Source: DATFDN01 sp963762525 (GTDB taxonomy: Bacteria > Pseudomonadota > Alphaproteobacteria > Acetobacterales > Acetobacteraceae). From it: 64,000 nt of DNA. Below, in pieces: positions 1 to 9,472 of this stretch. The DNA lies in NCBI GenBank assembly GCA_963762525.1, contig CAVXKT010000003.1, positions 186,001 through 250,000 of the forward strand, in the 5' to 3' direction. Under the pieces are notes generated by a model. The model was given only the letters and a program-made list of their open reading frames with translations, was not told the DNA's origin and did not search any database. How positions within the stretch are numbered: position 1 is the first letter of the stretch; each line of letters starts with the position of its first letter. Both the position numbers and the translations under genes were made by a program.

Positions 1-224
1 AACGAGCTCTGCATTGTAAGGATCTGGTATTTGCCGAGGTCCATCGCCGTAACGGTGCCTAATAGTTCGTACGGCTGGTGAATGTTGGTTTCGTTCATGT
101 AGACCGCGACCGGCGCCTCCGGCGAGAGAGCCGCGTAACGAGGTCCGTCATTGAGGATCGGCGGCGCTGCGCACCGGGCGAGAAAGGCGGTAGCGGCCAC
201 CGCTGTGATGGGGGAGAGCCGCAT
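1..224 (-). CDS. Partial putative lipoprotein-like protein (C-terminus beyond window)
   Basis: An open frame starts with ATG at 224 and runs off the left edge, giving the first 74 residues. It begins MRLSPITAVAATAFLARC, a short charged start, a hydrophobic stretch and a cysteine at residue 18, so it looks like an exported protein. The cysteine sits in L-A-R-C, a poor lipobox because of the Arg before Cys, so lipidation is uncertain. The later part (ELLGTVTAMDLGKYQILTMQ) resembles small periplasmic proteins but I do not recognise a family. It lies 7 bp downstream of the RTX-like gene on the same strand and could be co-transcribed with it. Confidence 0.5.
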   Translation of the reverse strand, partial: MRLSPITAVAATAFLARCAAPPILNDGPRYAALSPEAPVAVYMNETNIHQPYELLGTVTAMDLGKYQILTMQSS

Positions 225-231
225 CGTTCGA

Positions 232-1303
232 CTAGGCTCCCGTCACGAGCATGAAGCTGCGGCCGCTCGGATCGGTGCCGAAGGCGGTCACCATCGAAGA
301 CCCCAGCTCAGCCTTGTTGTGGCCGGCAAAGGTCACGAACGCTGCGCCGCCATTCTGGTAGGTCTCCAACGTCAGTCCGCTGTACCCGGTCGCGCCAAGC
401 CCGTCGGCGGCGGTGCCGGCCACGTTCTGCGGCGCGACGCCATAGATCACCGCAAAGTCGCCCTTGTGAAAGTTTGCAATCGTATTCCAGGACACCGCAT
501 TCTTCGATGCATCGAGGAAGAACGCATCGGTTCCCGATCCCCCGACCTCGAAGTTGACCGGGCCGCCGGTGTCATCGAGCACGTTGTTGCCGCCGGCACT
601 CGCTGTCAGGATGTCGTTCCCGGTGCCGCTCAGTATGAATGCATTTGGCCCCTTCGCAGTCACCGCCAGATTGTCGGGCGTGATGTCCGCGAAGACGGAG
701 TTTCCAGCGGTCCAGGACTGTCCGGTGGACAAATCCTGCGCGCTGAAACCGACGGTCGCCGGCGGCGGCGCAAAGCTAGCCGCAAAGCTGCCGGTCTGGA
801 CGTTGTAGAAACCGTCCGAAAAGTCAGATTCCCTCGACGTTATACAACGTGTCGCGGGACCCTGGGCCTTGCACCACCGTTGCAGACCCTGAGGATGTCA
901 TACTGTAGGTGGAATATGCACCCACCTCACTGACGGTGTTGTAACCGCCAAAGCCGTCAATCACGTGGGTTCCCGGTGTCAAAATCGAGAATTGATCATT
1001 GCCCGAAAGGACAGTTTCCTCGAGCGCAGAAATCGAATTGGCTTGCAGCAACTGCTGGACGTAATGGGCGGAGAGATCGAGACCACTGATGTTAAAAATC
1101 GGCTGCCCGTAAAGCGTCTCGTTGATACCCTTCAACGTGCCGTAAACATTTCCCTGAGTATCGTAGGTGAAGCTTCCGATGTAGGTTCCAACCAGCGGCC
1201 CATTTACAATGGTAATGTGCGTTGAATCGGCAGCAGCAGTGGTCCCGTACCACTCTGCCAGATTAAGCAGGTCTAGTGGACCGGAAATTTGGACCGTGGC
1301 CAT
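232..1303 (-). CDS. RTX-like secreted protein (hemolysin-type repeat), one frameshift
   Basis: Starts at ATG 1303, preceded by a strong ribosome site (GGAGGAG five bases before the ATG). The first 160 residues run to DTLYNVEGI, where a stop appears at 824. Removing one base near 826 continues into DFSDGFYNVQTGSFA and then 166 more residues, giving about 356 aa. The second half carries a nonapeptide-like GTGNDILTASAGGNNVLDD and a glycine/asparagine-rich beta-roll composition typical of proteins exported by type I secretion. There is no N-terminal signal peptide, as expected for RTX substrates. No ABC/HlyD exporter is visible nearby. The AT-richer 1304-1478 stretch upstream probably holds its promoter. 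Function unknown. Confidence 0.6.
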
Positions 1304-1478
1304 CGCAACTCCTCCGTGTGGTAGGGAATTATACCCATTTCGCACCGGAATGCAATTGCAAAATTATCATTTTCTCTTACTTCATTCTAAAATTTGACCG
1401 ACGGATCGCTAATTGAGGCAAGTCAACAATAAAGACCACACATTCTGCCGATCGGCGCCGAGAGCCGCCTTTCGCCTT

Positions 1479-2492
1479 TCACTCGTGATATCCCTCCCCC
1501 GGCCGCACCTTGCCGCGGAACACCCAATAGGCGTAGCCGAGGTAGCCGAGGATGATCGGCAGCAGGATCAGCGCGCCGACCAGCAGAAAGAGTTGCGAGG
1601 CCGGCGGTGCCGCCGCCTGCCAGATGGTGATCGACGGCGGCACGATCAGCGGCCAGAAGCTCACGCCCAATCCGGCGTAGCTGAGCACGATCCAAGCCTC
1701 GACGCAGAGGAACGGGCTCGCCTGCTCGCGCCGCTGCAGGCCGCGCCAGAAGCGCCACGCCAGCAGCGCCACCAGGATCGGGACGGGGCCGGTCAAAACC
1801 AGCCCCGGATAGCCGAACCAGCGACCGGCGATTTCCGGGTCGATCGATGGTGTCCACAGGCTCACCACGACCATCAGGACGAGCACCAGCATGCCGAGCA
1901 GATGCGCATACCTGCGAGCCCGACGCTGCAGGATTCCCTCGGTCTTCCAGATCAGCCAGCATGAGCCTTGCAGCGCGTAGGCGGCGACGAGTGCGAAGCC
2001 GCACAGCAGGGTGAAGCCGTCCAGCCAGTCGAGCCAGCCGCCGGCATAGGCGCGGTCCTGCACGCGGATGCCCTGGAGCAAGCCCCCCAGCGTCATGCCC
2101 TGGCAGAACGCGGCGAGCGTCGAGCCGGCGAGAAACGCGCGGTCCCACCAGGCGCGGCTGGTCGCGCGCACGGCGCGAAAACGGAACTCGAAAGCGACGC
2201 CGCGGAAGACCAGCGACAGCAACATGCCGATAATGGTCGGGTAGAGCGCCGGCAGGATGGTCGCGTACGCCAGCGGAAACACCGCCAGCAAGCCGCCGCC
2301 GCCCAGCACCAGCCAGGTCTCGTTGCCGTCCCACACCGGCGCGATGGAGTTCACCATCACGGCGCGGTCGCCCTCGTCGTGCTCGACCGCGAACAGGATG
2401 CCGACGCCGAGATCGAAGCCATCGAGCAGCACATAGGCCAGCACGGCGAAGGCGATGATCCCGGCCCAGACCGGCGGCAGCCAGGTGCCCAT
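1479..2492 (-). CDS. cydB: Cytochrome bd-type (cyanide-insensitive) ubiquinol oxidase subunit II
   Basis: A 337-residue integral membrane protein with about eight hydrophobic helices. It has the subunit II signature near the start (VLLDGFDLGVGIL) and WDGNETWLVLGGGGL around residue 55. Subunit II supports haem assembly in the quinol oxidase that reduces O2 to water in the inner membrane. It starts 3 bp after the cydA stop, so the two are one operon. Length and short loops fit the CIO branch (CioB) better than the Escherichia coli CydB branch. No cydDC or cydX is nearby. Confidence 0.93.
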   Translation of the reverse strand: MGTWLPPVWAGIIAFAVLAYVLLDGFDLGVGILFAVEHDEGDRAVMVNSIAPVWDGNETWLVLGGGGLLAVFPLAYATILPALYPTIIGMLLSLVFRGVAFEFRFRAVRATSRAWWDRAFLAGSTLAAFCQGMTLGGLLQGIRVQDRAYAGGWLDWLDGFTLLCGFALVAAYALQGSCWLIWKTEGILQRRARRYAHLLGMLVLVLMVVVSLWTPSIDPEIAGRWFGYPGLVLTGPVPILVALLAWRFWRGLQRREQASPFLCVEAWIVLSYAGLGVSFWPLIVPPSITIWQAAAPPASQLFLLVGALILLPIILGYLGYAYWVFRGKVRPGEGYHE

Positions 2493-2495
2493 GCC

Positions 2496-3881
2496 TCAGT
2501 CCCCGCCCGAAGCGGGCAGCGGGGTGATGCCGGCGGTGCGCACCGGCATGTCGCCCGGCGGCCCGTGCTCGCCGACCATGGGCGGGTGCGCCATCAGCCG
2601 GAGCATGAACAGGAAGCCGGCGCCGAAGACGATGAAATAGACCACCACGAACGCCGCCAGCGACGTAGCGACGCCGGAGAGCGCGATTGGCGAGGCGCTG
2701 TCGGCGGTGCGCATCAACCCATAGACGGTGAAGGGTTGGCGCCCGACCTCGGTCACGGTCCAGCCCGACAATAGGGCGAGGAAGCCGGCCGGTCCCATCA
2801 GCACCGCGGCGCGGTGCAGCAGGCCGGGGCGATACAGTAGGCCGCGCCATCGCCGCCCCAGGCTCCACCAGCCCAAAGCGGTCATCGCCAACCCCAATCC
2901 GACCATCGCCCGGAATGCCCAGAATACGATGGCGACCGGCGGCCAGTCCTGGCGGGGGAACTCGTTCAGCCCGCGCACCGCGCCGTTCCAATGGTGCGTG
3001 ACGATGATGGCGCCCGCATGGGGAATATTGAGCGCGAAATCGGTGCGGTCGCGGTCGGCGTCGGGCATTCCGAACAGCACCAGGGGCGAGCCGGGCGTAG
3101 TCTCGAAATCGCCCTCCATCGCCGCCACCTTGGCCGGCTGGTAGCGGGCGGTGTTTTCGCCGTGCTGATCGCCGGCCACCAGTTGCAGCGGCGCCACGAT
3201 CGCCGCCATCCACATGGCCATCGAGAACATCACCCGCGCGCCCTGGTTCTGCGGGTCGCGGATCAGGTGCCACGCCCCGACCGCGCCGACCAGCAGAGCG
3301 ACGCAGAGATAGCAGGCGAGCACCATGTGGACGAAGCGATACGGGAACGACGGATTAAAGATCACCGCCCACCAGTTCGCCGGCTCGAACCGCCCGTCCG
3401 GGGTCATCGCGTAGCCCGCCGGTGTCTGCATCCAGGAATTGGCCGAGAGAATCCAGAAGGCGCTCATCAGCGTGCCGGCGGCAACGGCGCAGCTCGCGAT
3501 GAAATGCAGGGCCGGCCCGACCCGCTTGAGGCCGAACAGCATCACCCCGAGAAAGCCCGCTTCGAGGAAGAACGCCGTGAGCACTTCGTAGCCCATCAGC
3601 GGCCCGATCACCGGACCGGCACGATCGGAGAAGCGCGACCAGTTGGTGCCGAACTCGTACGACATCACCACCCCGGAGACCACGCCCATGGCGAAGCCGA
3701 TGGCGAACATCTTCAACCAATAATTGTAGAGGTCGAGATAGACGCGTCGCCCGGTGCGCAGCCACAGCGCCTCCAGCACCATCAGGTAGCTCGCCATGCC
3801 GATGGAGAACGCCGGCAGGATGATGTGCAGGCCGAGCGTGAACGCGAACTGCGCGCGCGCCAGAATGATCGCGTTGGTCAA
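2496..3881 (-). CDS. cydA: Cytochrome bd-type (cyanide-insensitive) ubiquinol oxidase subunit I
   Basis: 461 residues, about nine membrane helices. Haem-ligand residues align with E. coli numbering: His19 in GLHIILP, Glu99 in MGYEV, and His185 in YRFVHM. The usual GRQPW motif is GRQPF here. The protein is about 60 residues shorter than E. coli CydA because the quinol loop is short, the mark of the CIO subfamily, which tolerates cyanide and oxidises quinol without proton pumping. The start is a TTG at 3881 with an excellent ribosome site (GGGGGAG, five-base gap). It follows the ACT-domain gene by 37 bp, suggesting a three-gene operon. I see no FNR-type box in the short upstream gap. Confidence 0.94.
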   Translation of the reverse strand: MTNAIILARAQFAFTLGLHIILPAFSIGMASYLMVLEALWLRTGRRVYLDLYNYWLKMFAIGFAMGVVSGVVMSYEFGTNWSRFSDRAGPVIGPLMGYEVLTAFFLEAGFLGVMLFGLKRVGPALHFIASCAVAAGTLMSAFWILSANSWMQTPAGYAMTPDGRFEPANWWAVIFNPSFPYRFVHMVLACYLCVALLVGAVGAWHLIRDPQNQGARVMFSMAMWMAAIVAPLQLVAGDQHGENTARYQPAKVAAMEGDFETTPGSPLVLFGMPDADRDRTDFALNIPHAGAIIVTHHWNGAVRGLNEFPRQDWPPVAIVFWAFRAMVGLGLAMTALGWWSLGRRWRGLLYRPGLLHRAAVLMGPAGFLALLSGWTVTEVGRQPFTVYGLMRTADSASPIALSGVATSLAAFVVVYFIVFGAGFLFMLRLMAHPPMVGEHGPPGDMPVRTAGITPLPASGGD

Positions 3882-3918
3882 GATCGCTCCCCCGCAAACT
3901 GGAGGGTGTATAGACCGA

Positions 3919-4194
3919 TCAGGCGGCGGTGCGCATATCCGCCCGGCGCAGCAGGATCACGGATCGCACCCCGACCACCTGGCGCAGATTGCCCTCGATC
4001 AGATGCACCTCGCGTGCCGGAACCGCATCAACCGCGACCTCGACATGCACCACCGAAACGGCGCGATGCGACCACATGCGATCGGGCATCAGGCCGCGCT
4101 TGGCGAAGGGTTGCAGCAGGCGGGACAACAAGCCGGGCTCGGGCTCGGCGTCGAGCATGAAACGCACGGCGACGGCGGAATTGTCATCGGACAT
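3919..4194 (-). CDS. Small stand-alone ACT-domain protein
   Basis: 91 residues with the beta-alpha-beta-beta-alpha-beta pattern of one ACT domain: strand VAVRFMLDAEPEPG, helix LLSRLLQPFAKRG, strands around SVVHVEVAVD, a second helix and the final strand GVRSVILL. The layout resembles the small regulatory subunits of acetohydroxyacid synthase (IlvN/IlvM type), which bind branched-chain amino acids, but no ilv gene is nearby. It precedes cydA by 37 bp in the same direction, so it is probably co-transcribed with the oxidase. The ligand and target are unknown. Ribosome site is weak. Confidence 0.65.
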   Translation of the reverse strand: MSDDNSAVAVRFMLDAEPEPGLLSRLLQPFAKRGLMPDRMWSHRAVSVVHVEVAVDAVPAREVHLIEGNLRQVVGVRSVILLRRADMRTAA

Positions 4195-4236
4195 GAGACG
4201 GATTTCCCGGATGGAGAGGCGGCGCGAACGAGCAGT

Positions 4237-4257
4237 CCCGGCTGCTAAGCAGCCGGG
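4237..4257. repeat. Perfect 9-bp stem-loop between ACT gene and methyltransferase
   Basis: Arms CCCGGCTGC and GCAGCCGGG enclose a 3-base TAA loop. It lies downstream of the methyltransferase stop and upstream of the ACT gene start. There is no T-run on either strand, so it is not a classical intrinsic terminator, but it could attenuate read-through from the methyltransferase. Confidence 0.45.
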
Positions 4258-4389
4258 TGGCTAATTCGCGCAATCGTCATCCACGCGGGCATAAGGCTCA
4301 TATAGCGCGGTCGCGGCGGGAACGCCAGGGGCAGGGGATAATCGGCCAACTCGCGCCGACTTCGTTCGCACGTGAAAAGATGGTGCCGC

Positions 4390-5647
4390 TCAAGCCGCGC
4401 ACTTCACCGTGACCGGGGCGCCCACCACGCGCCGCAGGTCCGCAAGCCGCAGACACGCTCCCGGCATCACCCATTCCTCCGGATCCGGCTTCCGCCCCGT
4501 AACTATCCACTCGACGCACGCAGCGATCTGCCACGAGATCAGCGGCGGCACTGCATCGCCGATCGCCCTATATCGGTTGGCGACGGACCTGCTAGGGAAG
4601 CGGTACGTGAAGGGGAAGCCCTGCAACGTCGCCATCTCGCGCACCGTCAGCAAGCGGTCGTGCTCGGGATGCGCATAGCGGCCGTTTCCTACATGCGCGC
4701 ACTCGCGCTTGATGGTCGGAGCCGGCCGATCCCACCACATGCGCCCGTAGACGTCGGGGTGCGAGCCGAGATCCTGGATTTTCCAACGTCGAAGGCAGTC
4801 CGGCGTGCAGAGATGGCGGGTTTCCGGGTTGCGGGCAACGTCCAGCCAGCCGCCGCCGTCGCGGGGTGTGGCTGCGAGCCGGGCTCGCACGTCCTCCCGT
4901 GATCCGGGAGCGATCGAGCCGTCCGGATCATCCGGATGCTCCATCAACCAATCGCCCAACCGCGACAGAGCGCTGCGGACCGTCACAGCCTCCGGGACGA
5001 CCTCCCAACCCTCCCAGAGATCCTCCAATGTCCGCGCCGGTCCGACCCGCGACGCCATGATTAGTGCCCGTTCGCGCACCTGCGGCAGCCCGAACCGGCT
5101 CAGGAAATGCACATCGGTCCGCACGTCGTAGCTCAACCCGACCAGCGTCTCGCGCAAGCGTTGAAAGTGCTGCGGGTAATTCCCGTTGATGAGTTCCCTC
5201 GCGTTCTCCATCACGAACGCGGCGGGATCGAGCACGGCGACGAAGTCCCCCGAGCGCCCGACCAATGTGTTGCGGTCGCGATCGGAAAGGTGGTTGTCCG
5301 GGTTGGCCCGGGAAAAATCAGTACACGGCGCACAGGAGATGAGGCACCCCGTCTCGCCCCGTACCAGGCCGGCGGCTTCGAGCAGGGCGGCCGGCGCCAT
5401 CACCGCCAAGTCGGCCGAAATGGGGCGAAGGCCATGGTTGGCTTCGTAAATGGTGTTGCAGCCGGTTTCATCGGCTGTCTTGCCGGAGGGCTTTGCGACC
5501 TCCAGGTCCACCGCCGCCGCGAGCTGCCAACCGGGTCGTCGGTGTAAATCCCGCGCTCATGCCGCCGCCGCATGAAAACAGGTCCACGACGGCCCGCGGT
5601 ACGGGTCCATGCCCCTCAGTGCTGAGTTCCGGATTCGCGTCCGCCAT
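4390..5647 (-). CDS. DNA (cytosine-C5) methyltransferase, orphan, one frameshift
   Basis: About 418 residues once one extra base near 5545 is removed. Motif I (AVVDLFSCGGGMSAGF) lies in the N-terminal frame starting at ATG 5647. The rest, from AAAVDLEVAKPSG onward, is in the next frame. Later motifs are clear: motif IV with the catalytic cysteine (SCAPCTDFSR), motif VI (ENAREL), motif VIII (QVRERALIMAS) and motif X near the C-terminus (AIGDAVPPLISWQI). It transfers a methyl group from S-adenosylmethionine to C5 of cytosine in a target that cannot be read from sequence. No restriction endonuclease or very-short-patch repair gene is adjacent, so it looks like a solitary methyltransferase. Confidence 0.82.
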
Positions 5648-5764
5648 GCCGGAACCTAGCACACCTTGGCCTCAAGACCTTTCGGTTGCGTTTGGGACCG
5701 CGGACCCTGCCGTTACCGCAGGGGGTTCTGACCACGTCCGAATGCGCCCCGAACCGCTATCGTT

Positions 5765-7114
5765 TCAGTTTCCCTCCCCACCGCGCAGCCGCGCCCAATG
5801 CGCAAGGCGGCGGGTCAGTTCCCGCTCGAACCCCCGCTCCTTCGGCCGATAGAACTCCTGCCGCGCCATACCTTCGGGAAAATAGTTCTGCCCCGAAAAG
5901 GCGTCGTCCGTATCGTGGTCGTATGCGTAACCGCGCCCGTACCCCAAATCCTTCATCAGCCGCGTCGGCGCGTTCAGGATATGCGCCGGCGGGGTCAGGC
6001 TGCCGGTGTCGCGCGCCGCGCGGCGCGCTGCGCTCATGGCAACGTAAGCGGCGTTCGATTTGGGCGCCGTGCCGAGGTATAGAACGGCCTGGGCGATTGC
6101 CAGCTCGCCTTCCGGGCTGCCGAGCCGTTCGTAAGCCTCCCACGCCGCCAGCGCCTGCCCGAGCGCGGCGGGGTCGGCCACGCCGATATCCTCGATGGCG
6201 AAGCGCACCAGCCGGCGCGCGATGTAGCGCGGGTCCTCGCCGCCTTCGAGCATCCGCGCGAACCAGTAGAGCCCGGCGTCGGGATCGGAGCCGCGCAGGG
6301 ATTTGTGCAGCGCCGAGATAAGATTGTAGTGCTCCTCGCGGTCCTTGTCGTAGAGCGCGGCGCGGCGGGCGAGCAACTCGGACAACGCGGCGGCGTCGAG
6401 CGGCGCCGTGTCGGCCGGCAGCGCGGCGATCTGCTCGGCCATGTTCAGCACGTACCGCCCATCTCCGTCGGCCATCGCCCGCAGCGTCGCGCGGCCGTCG
6501 GACGTCAGCGGCAACGGGCGGCCCAAATCGGATTCGGCGCGCTCCAACAGCGCCTCCAGCGCCGCGTCGCCCAGGCGATGCAGCACCAGAACCTGGCAGC
6601 GCGACAGCAACGCGCCGTTGAGCGCGAATGAGGGATTCTCGGTGGTGGCGCCGATCAAGGTCACGGTGCCGTTCTCAACCACCGGCAGGAAGCCGTCCTG
6701 CTGGGCGCGGTTGAAGCGGTGAATTTCATCGACGAACAGCAGCGTGCCGTGTCCCGCCATTCGCCGCGCCGCCGCCGCCTCGAACGCGCGCTTGAGGTCG
6801 GCGACGCCCGAGAACACCGCCGAGAGCTGCACGAATTCCAGCTTGGCGCGGTCGGCGAGCAGGCGCGCAATCGTGGTCTTGCCGGAGCCGGGCGGCCCCC
6901 ACAGGATCAGCGAGGCGAGCGAGCCGCGATCCAGCATCCGCGTGAGCGTGCCGGCCGGTCCGACGAGGTGATCCTGGCCCACCACCTCGGCAAGCGAAGT
7001 CGGGCGCAACCGGTCGGCGAGCGGGCGCGCAGCCGCGGGCGGCTCCGCGAAGCGGTTCGCGGGGTCGCCGCCGAACAGATCGACGCCGGGTTCAGGGGCG
7101 CGTCGGACTGGCAT
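5765..7114 (-). CDS. rarA: Replication-associated recombination protein A (AAA+ ATPase)
   Basis: 449 residues, normal for RarA/MgsA. An N-terminal lid (RLRPTSLAEVVGQDHL) precedes Walker A (GPPGSGKTT, near residue 73) and Walker B (LLFVDEIHRFNRAQQ). Sensor 1 is GATTENPSF. The C-terminal half has the RarA tetramerisation region (NAAYVAMSAARRAA, then NAPTRLMKDLGYGRGYAYDH). RarA is a clamp-loader-like ATPase acting at stalled replication forks. It is intact and stands alone on the minus strand, divergent from the small gene upstream of hemB. Confidence 0.95.
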   Translation of the reverse strand: MPVRRAPEPGVDLFGGDPANRFAEPPAAARPLADRLRPTSLAEVVGQDHLVGPAGTLTRMLDRGSLASLILWGPPGSGKTTIARLLADRAKLEFVQLSAVFSGVADLKRAFEAAAARRMAGHGTLLFVDEIHRFNRAQQDGFLPVVENGTVTLIGATTENPSFALNGALLSRCQVLVLHRLGDAALEALLERAESDLGRPLPLTSDGRATLRAMADGDGRYVLNMAEQIAALPADTAPLDAAALSELLARRAALYDKDREEHYNLISALHKSLRGSDPDAGLYWFARMLEGGEDPRYIARRLVRFAIEDIGVADPAALGQALAAWEAYERLGSPEGELAIAQAVLYLGTAPKSNAAYVAMSAARRAARDTGSLTPPAHILNAPTRLMKDLGYGRGYAYDHDTDDAFSGQNYFPEGMARQEFYRPKERGFERELTRRLAHWARLRGGEGN

Positions 7115-7234
7115 GCGCCATCATAGCCGGAACCACGGCGCCTGGCTTGCCCCTGCCGGTCAGGTCGCGTTAGCGCGTTCGTAACGGATTTGCGGATTAT
7201 CAACCCGAGACCACTCCCGGCGGAACTGCGTCCC

Positions 7235-7562
7235 ATGCCCGATACGCTTGATCCTGCCGCCGGCGACCCCTACGGTCCGCTGGAAGCGCGGGTTTCCGCG
7301 CTGGAGGAGGACGTGCGCGAGATTTGCGGGATCACAATCACGGCTGGAGTCCGGGATGGCCCGCATCGAAGCAATGCTTGCCGCGACCCTTCCCCACTTG
7401 GCCACCAAGGCGGAAATCGCCGTCCTGCCGCATCTGGCGACCCGGGCTCAGGTCGCGGAGCTCCCTACCAAGCCCTATCTCTGGGCCGTGCTGGGTGTGC
7501 TCGTCGCGTCCATCCTCGGCGCGTTCGGCGCCGGTCTGGCGGCGATCTCGATCCTGCACTAA
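7235..7562 (+). CDS. Small coiled-coil protein with C-terminal membrane anchor, one frameshift
   Basis: The first 30 residues (MPDTLDPAAGDPYGPLEARV and a short helix) are in one frame. After an extra base near 7330 the reading continues as RLESGMARIEAMLAATL, through two PHLAT repeats, and ends in a single transmembrane helix (WAVLGVLVASILGAFGAGLA). Corrected length is about 108 aa. The heptad-like helix followed by a tail anchor resembles XhlA-like or other small membrane coiled-coil proteins, but I do not assign a family. It sits 36 bp upstream of hemB on the same strand. Confidence 0.5.
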
Positions 7563-7598
7563 CTTCCCGCGCGGCCGACGCCGAAAGGAGTTCCGCCC

Positions 7599-8576
7599 AT
7601 GACCATCGGCCGCTTCCCGCAAGCCCGCCCGCGCCGGCTGCGTCGCTCGCCCGGGTTGCGCGCCCTGGTGCGGGAGAGTTCGGTCACGGCGGATGATCTG
7701 ATCCTGCCGATCTTCGTCGATGAAGGCATCGACGAAGCGCAACCGGTGGCATCGATGCCCGGCGTGATGCGCATTCCCGAGCGGCTGCTGGCGCGCGAGG
7801 CCGAGGCGATCGCGCGCGACGGCGTGCGCGCGCTGATGCCGTTCGGCGTCTCGCACCGCAAGGACGCGGCGGGCAGCGATGCGTGGAACCCCGAGGGACT
7901 GGTGGCGCGAATGGTGCGCGCGGCCAAGGACGCGGCGCCCGAGCTGGTCGTGGTTCCGGATATTTGCTTTTGCGAGTACACCGACCACGGCCATTGCGGC
8001 GTGATCCAGCACGGGCACGTGCGCAACGACCTCACGGCGGACAACCTGGCTCGCCAGTCGGTCGTCGCCGCCGAGGCCGGCGCCGACATGATCGCGCCCT
8101 CGGCGATGATGGACGGGCAGGTTTTCGCGATCCGCCGGGCGCTCGACGAGGCCGGCCATGAGCACATTCCGATCATGGCCTATTCGTCGAAATTCGCCTC
8201 CGCTTTCTATGGTCCGTTCCGCGCCGCCGCCGGCTGCGAGCTGAAGGGCGATCGCAGGACCTATCAGCTGGACCCGCCGAACGGGCGCGAGGCGCTCCGG
8301 GAATCGCTGCTCGACGAGGCGGAGGGCGCCGACATCCTGATGGTGAAGCCCGGCTTGCCCTATCTCGACGTGCTGGCGCGGCTGCGCGAGCGCACGTTGC
8401 TGCCGCTCGCCGCCTATCAGGTGAGCGGTGAATACGCGATGATCAAATTCGCCGCCGCCGCCGGCGCCATCGACGAGGCGCGGGTGGTGCGGGAGACGCT
8501 CGGCGCGTTCAAACGCGCCGGCGCCGACCTGATCCTGTCCTATTTCGCCCGCGAGGTCATCCGGGAAGGGTTCTGA
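7599..8576 (+). CDS. hemB: Delta-aminolevulinic acid dehydratase (porphobilinogen synthase)
   Basis: 325 residues, full length. It condenses two 5-aminolevulinate molecules to porphobilinogen in haem biosynthesis, in the cytoplasm. The active-site lysines are Lys198 (AYSSKFASAFYGPFR) and Lys250 (ILMVKPG). The metal loop DICFCEYTDHGHCG has Cys123, Cys125 and Cys133, the three-cysteine zinc-type site rather than the aspartate-rich magnesium-only type. The ribosome site AAAGGAG lies just before ATG 7599. The next gene begins one base after the stop, so the two are probably translated together. Confidence 0.96.
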   Translation: MTIGRFPQARPRRLRRSPGLRALVRESSVTADDLILPIFVDEGIDEAQPVASMPGVMRIPERLLAREAEAIARDGVRALMPFGVSHRKDAAGSDAWNPEGLVARMVRAAKDAAPELVVVPDICFCEYTDHGHCGVIQHGHVRNDLTADNLARQSVVAAEAGADMIAPSAMMDGQVFAIRRALDEAGHEHIPIMAYSSKFASAFYGPFRAAAGCELKGDRRTYQLDPPNGREALRESLLDEAEGADILMVKPGLPYLDVLARLRERTLLPLAAYQVSGEYAMIKFAAAAGAIDEARVVRETLGAFKRAGADLILSYFAREVIREGF

Positions 8577-8577
8577 G

Positions 8578-9405
8578 ATGCTGATCTGCGATGCCCAGGT
8601 GCATATCTGGGGCGCCAACACCCCGGAACGGCCCTGGCCCGCCTACGGGATCGGCAAGGAACAGCAGCCGAAGCCGTTCACCGAATCCGACCTGTTGCGC
8701 GAGATGGACGCCGCCGGCGTCGATCGCGTGGTGATCGTGCCGCCGTCGTGGGAGGGCGATCGCAACGATCTCGCGCTCGCCGCGGTGCGCCATCATCCCG
8801 ATCGGCTGGCGATCATGGGCCGCATGTCTGTCGATCCCGCCAACCGCGACCAACTCGCGCGCTGGCGCGACCAGCCGGGAATGCTGGGGCTGCGCTTTAC
8901 CTACCGGCCGGAGATGACGTGGCTGGAAGACGACGGCGCCGAATGGCTGTGGGAGGAATGCGAGCGCCACCGCCTGCCGGTGATGATCTTTGCGCCCGGA
9001 CATCTCGTCGGGATCGGTCGGGTGGCCGAGCGCCATCCGGGTCTACGCCTGGTGCTCGATCACATGGAACTGCGTTGGGCGAAGGACGCCGAGGCGTTCG
9101 CCGACATCCCGGAGCTGCTCGGGTTGGCGCTGCATCCGAATGTCGCGGTGAAGGCGACCGCGCTGCCCTGCTACTCCTCGCAGCCATATCCTTATCACAA
9201 CATCCACGGCTACATCCGCCACGTCTTCGAGGAATTCGGGCCGCGCCGCACCTTCTGGGGCACCGACCTCACGCGGCTGCCCTGCACCTACCGCCAGGCG
9301 ATCACGCTGTTCACCGAGGAGCTGCCGTTCCTGACCGAAGAGGACAAGGAATGGGTCATGGGGCGCGGCGTGTGCGAGTGGCTGGGCTGGGCGCTGCCGG
9401 GCTGA
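8578..9405 (+). CDS. Amidohydrolase-2 family metal-dependent hydrolase
   Basis: 275 residues of a TIM-barrel amidohydrolase (PF04909 type). The first strand ends in the metal motif DAQVHIW, the middle strand gives LVLDHMELRW, and the C-terminal strand FWGTDLTRLPC carries the conserved aspartate. Family members hydrolyse or decarboxylate aromatic or lactone substrates; nothing here specifies the substrate. It starts one base after hemB and is likely in the same transcript, though no metabolic link to haem synthesis is evident. Confidence 0.8.
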   Translation: MLICDAQVHIWGANTPERPWPAYGIGKEQQPKPFTESDLLREMDAAGVDRVVIVPPSWEGDRNDLALAAVRHHPDRLAIMGRMSVDPANRDQLARWRDQPGMLGLRFTYRPEMTWLEDDGAEWLWEECERHRLPVMIFAPGHLVGIGRVAERHPGLRLVLDHMELRWAKDAEAFADIPELLGLALHPNVAVKATALPCYSSQPYPYHNIHGYIRHVFEEFGPRRTFWGTDLTRLPCTYRQAITLFTEELPFLTEEDKEWVMGRGVCEWLGWALPG

Positions 9406-9472
9406 GGGGCGGCATTTCCGTCTCCCGGCGGCCGATGTATAGGGGCCATAACCCCCGCTTCATCGGTCGAAC

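Noticed and set aside
1423..3273. Very long minus-strand open frame through cydBA
   Set aside because: It is out of frame with two clearly recognisable oxidase subunits and is Arg/Gly/Ala-rich, typical of shadow frames in GC-rich DNA.
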